The notes under the pieces are model-generated. The model was not told the origin of the DNA and did no database searches. It was given only the letters and a program-made list of their open reading frames with translations. A program made the position numbers and the translations under genes. A DNA stretch of 7,517 nucleotides from Alphaproteobacteria bacterium (lineage in GTDB: Bacteria > Pseudomonadota > Alphaproteobacteria > Rhizobiales > Aestuariivirgaceae): positions 1-7,517 of the forward strand of contig JAHEJE010000142.1 of the NCBI GenBank assembly GCA_024639035.1, given 5' to 3'. Each line of letters starts with the position of its first letter. Positions within the stretch are counted from its first letter, which is position 1. Shown here piece by piece: positions 6,809-7,517 of this stretch.

Positions 6809-6820
6809 GTACAATTGTAC
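6809..6820. promoter_or_regulatory. Perfect 12-bp palindrome, candidate RpiR operator / divergent promoter
   Basis: GTACAATTGTAC is a perfect inverted repeat in the 66-bp gap between the divergent regulator and DMGDH-like genes. It contains the -10-like hexamer TACAAT on both strands (6810-6815 plus, 6814-6819 minus). A weak minus-strand -35 candidate is TTTGCC at 6836-6841 (16-bp spacing); no convincing plus-strand -35 is seen. A dimer bound here would block both directions. Assignment to the adjacent RpiR protein is inferred from position. Confidence 0.55.
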
Positions 6821-6851
6821 GATAGCCATGTCCACGGCAAACACTGTGACC

Positions 6852-6856
6852 GGAGA
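6852..6856 (+). promoter_or_regulatory. Ribosome-binding site deciding the DMGDH-like start
   Basis: GGAGA at 6852-6856 lies 7 nt before the ATG at 6864. An upstream in-frame ATG at 6828 would add twelve residues but lacks a Shine-Dalgarno sequence and sits only 7 bp beyond the palindrome. The 6864 start also puts the FAD-binding beta strand (ARVVIIGGG) at the usual distance from the N-terminus. Confidence 0.7.
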
Positions 6857-6863
6857 CAAAAAA

Positions 6864-7517
6864 ATGGTCCCTCAAACGGCCCGTGTGGTGATCATCGGCG
6901 GCGGCATCATGGGCTGCGGCCTGGCCTATCATCTGGCGCATGAGGGTTGGACCGATATCGTCCTGTTCGAAAAGGCCGAATTGACCTCCGGATCGACCTG
7001 GCACGCGGCCGGGCAGATCACCCATTCGACGTCGAGTTTCGCGCTCGGCAAATGTGTTGGCTACAACATCGATCTCTATTCGAATGTGCTGGAAAGGGAG
7101 ACCGGCCAATCGGTCACCTGGCATGGCTGCGGCTCGTTCCGGCTGGCTTATACCGACGATGAGCTCGACTGGCTGCGCCACACCATCAGCGTTGGCAAGG
7201 CGCTCGGCTTTCCGATGGAGATTGTCGGGCCCGAACGCATCCGCGAACTGCATCCGTTCTACAATCTCGATGGCGTACAGGCGGCGCTGCATACGCCCGA
7301 CGACGGCCACGTCGATCCCGCCGGCGCTGCCTTTGCGCTCGCTCAGGGTGCCCGCCAGCTTGGCGCCAGGATCGTCCGCAAGTGCCGTGTGACCGACGTC
7401 AAGCAGGACGCGAATGGCGAGTGGCGTGTCTTCACCGAACACGGCGAGGTGGTCTGCGAGCATGTCGTCAACGCCGGCGGCACCTATGCCCGCCAGGTCG
7501 GCGAATGGTCAGGTCTG
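6864..7517 (+). CDS. Dimethylglycine/sarcosine dehydrogenase-like FAD oxidoreductase, N-terminal part
   Basis: The first 218 codons of a flavoprotein run off the right edge. The dinucleotide-binding motif VVIIGGGIMG (8-17) leads to the acidic end of strand 2 (LFEKAEL, E36). The segment GSTWHAAG (43-50) carries His47, at the position that holds the covalently linked FAD in mammalian dimethylglycine and sarcosine dehydrogenases. Further family features are the 'LYSNVLERETGQSVTWHGCGSFRLA' type region (71-95) and DDGHVDPAG (146-154). Full-length relatives are about 800 residues and end in a GcvT-like folate-binding domain that captures the methyl as methylene-tetrahydrofolate; that half is outside the window. 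The likely reaction is oxidative N-demethylation of a tertiary N-methyl amino acid, the natural step after a Rieske betaine demethylase. It is transcribed divergently from the operon and shares its regulatory gap. Confidence 0.92.
   Translation, partial: MVPQTARVVIIGGGIMGCGLAYHLAHEGWTDIVLFEKAELTSGSTWHAAGQITHSTSSFALGKCVGYNIDLYSNVLERETGQSVTWHGCGSFRLAYTDDELDWLRHTISVGKALGFPMEIVGPERIRELHPFYNLDGVQAALHTPDDGHVDPAGAAFALAQGARQLGARIVRKCRVTDVKQDANGEWRVFTEHGEVVCEHVVNAGGTYARQVGEWSGL

Noticed and set aside
6842..6848. Small inverted repeat CAC-T-GTG upstream of the flavoprotein gene
   Set aside because: Three-base arms are expected by chance; the 12-bp palindrome is far stronger.
6798..7463. N-terminal extension of the RpiR frame to 519 residues
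   Set aside because: The extra part is antisense to the FAD-binding domain of the divergent flavoprotein and resembles no RpiR sequence; the family is normally about 280-300 residues.

Overview
The window is GC-rich, densely packed DNA with short intergenic gaps and codon use typical of an alphaproteobacterium, probably a marine or rhizobial type. That assignment is inferred from protein style and gene content; there is no rRNA or other marker gene to confirm it.

Layout, left to right. Positions 1-168 hold the C-terminal end of a plus-strand gene encoding a (T/A)GGGD pentapeptide repeat. It converges, with one base between the stop codons, on a minus-strand gene (170-910) for an exported SIMPL/DUF541 (YggE-like) protein, which has its own good sigma70-type promoter at 939-967. 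From 6797 down to 994 a tightly packed minus-strand operon reads: RpiR-type regulator, Rieske non-heme iron oxygenase, arylmalonate decarboxylase/maleate isomerase/Asp-Glu racemase-like enzyme, sulfotransferase-like protein, and two tandem enolase-superfamily (MR/MLE) enzymes. The junctions are 4 nt overlapping, about 19 nt apart (or 8 nt overlapping), 3 nt apart, 4 nt overlapping and 9 nt apart. Divergently, from 6864 to the window edge, lies the N-terminal 218 codons of a dimethylglycine/sarcosine dehydrogenase-type flavoprotein. The 66-bp divergent gap holds a perfect 12-bp palindrome, GTACAATTGTAC, the best candidate operator for the RpiR protein.

How the genes may work together. A Rieske oxygenase with CntA/stachydrine-demethylase-type residues (bridging Glu) plus a DMGDH-type flavoprotein is the usual pair for successive oxidative N-demethylation of a betaine. 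The two MR/MLE enzymes resemble cis-3-hydroxy-L-proline dehydratase and, more loosely, hydroxyproline-betaine 2-epimerase. Together they suggest catabolism of an N-methylated (hydroxy)proline-like betaine or a related quaternary amine, under local RpiR control. The sulfotransferase-like and decarboxylase/racemase-like genes, set between demethylase and epimerase/dehydratase genes, do not fit a described hydroxyproline-betaine route known to me. They make this a candidate for a variant or undescribed pathway. The substrate is an inference; no transporter or Rieske reductase gene is visible in the window.
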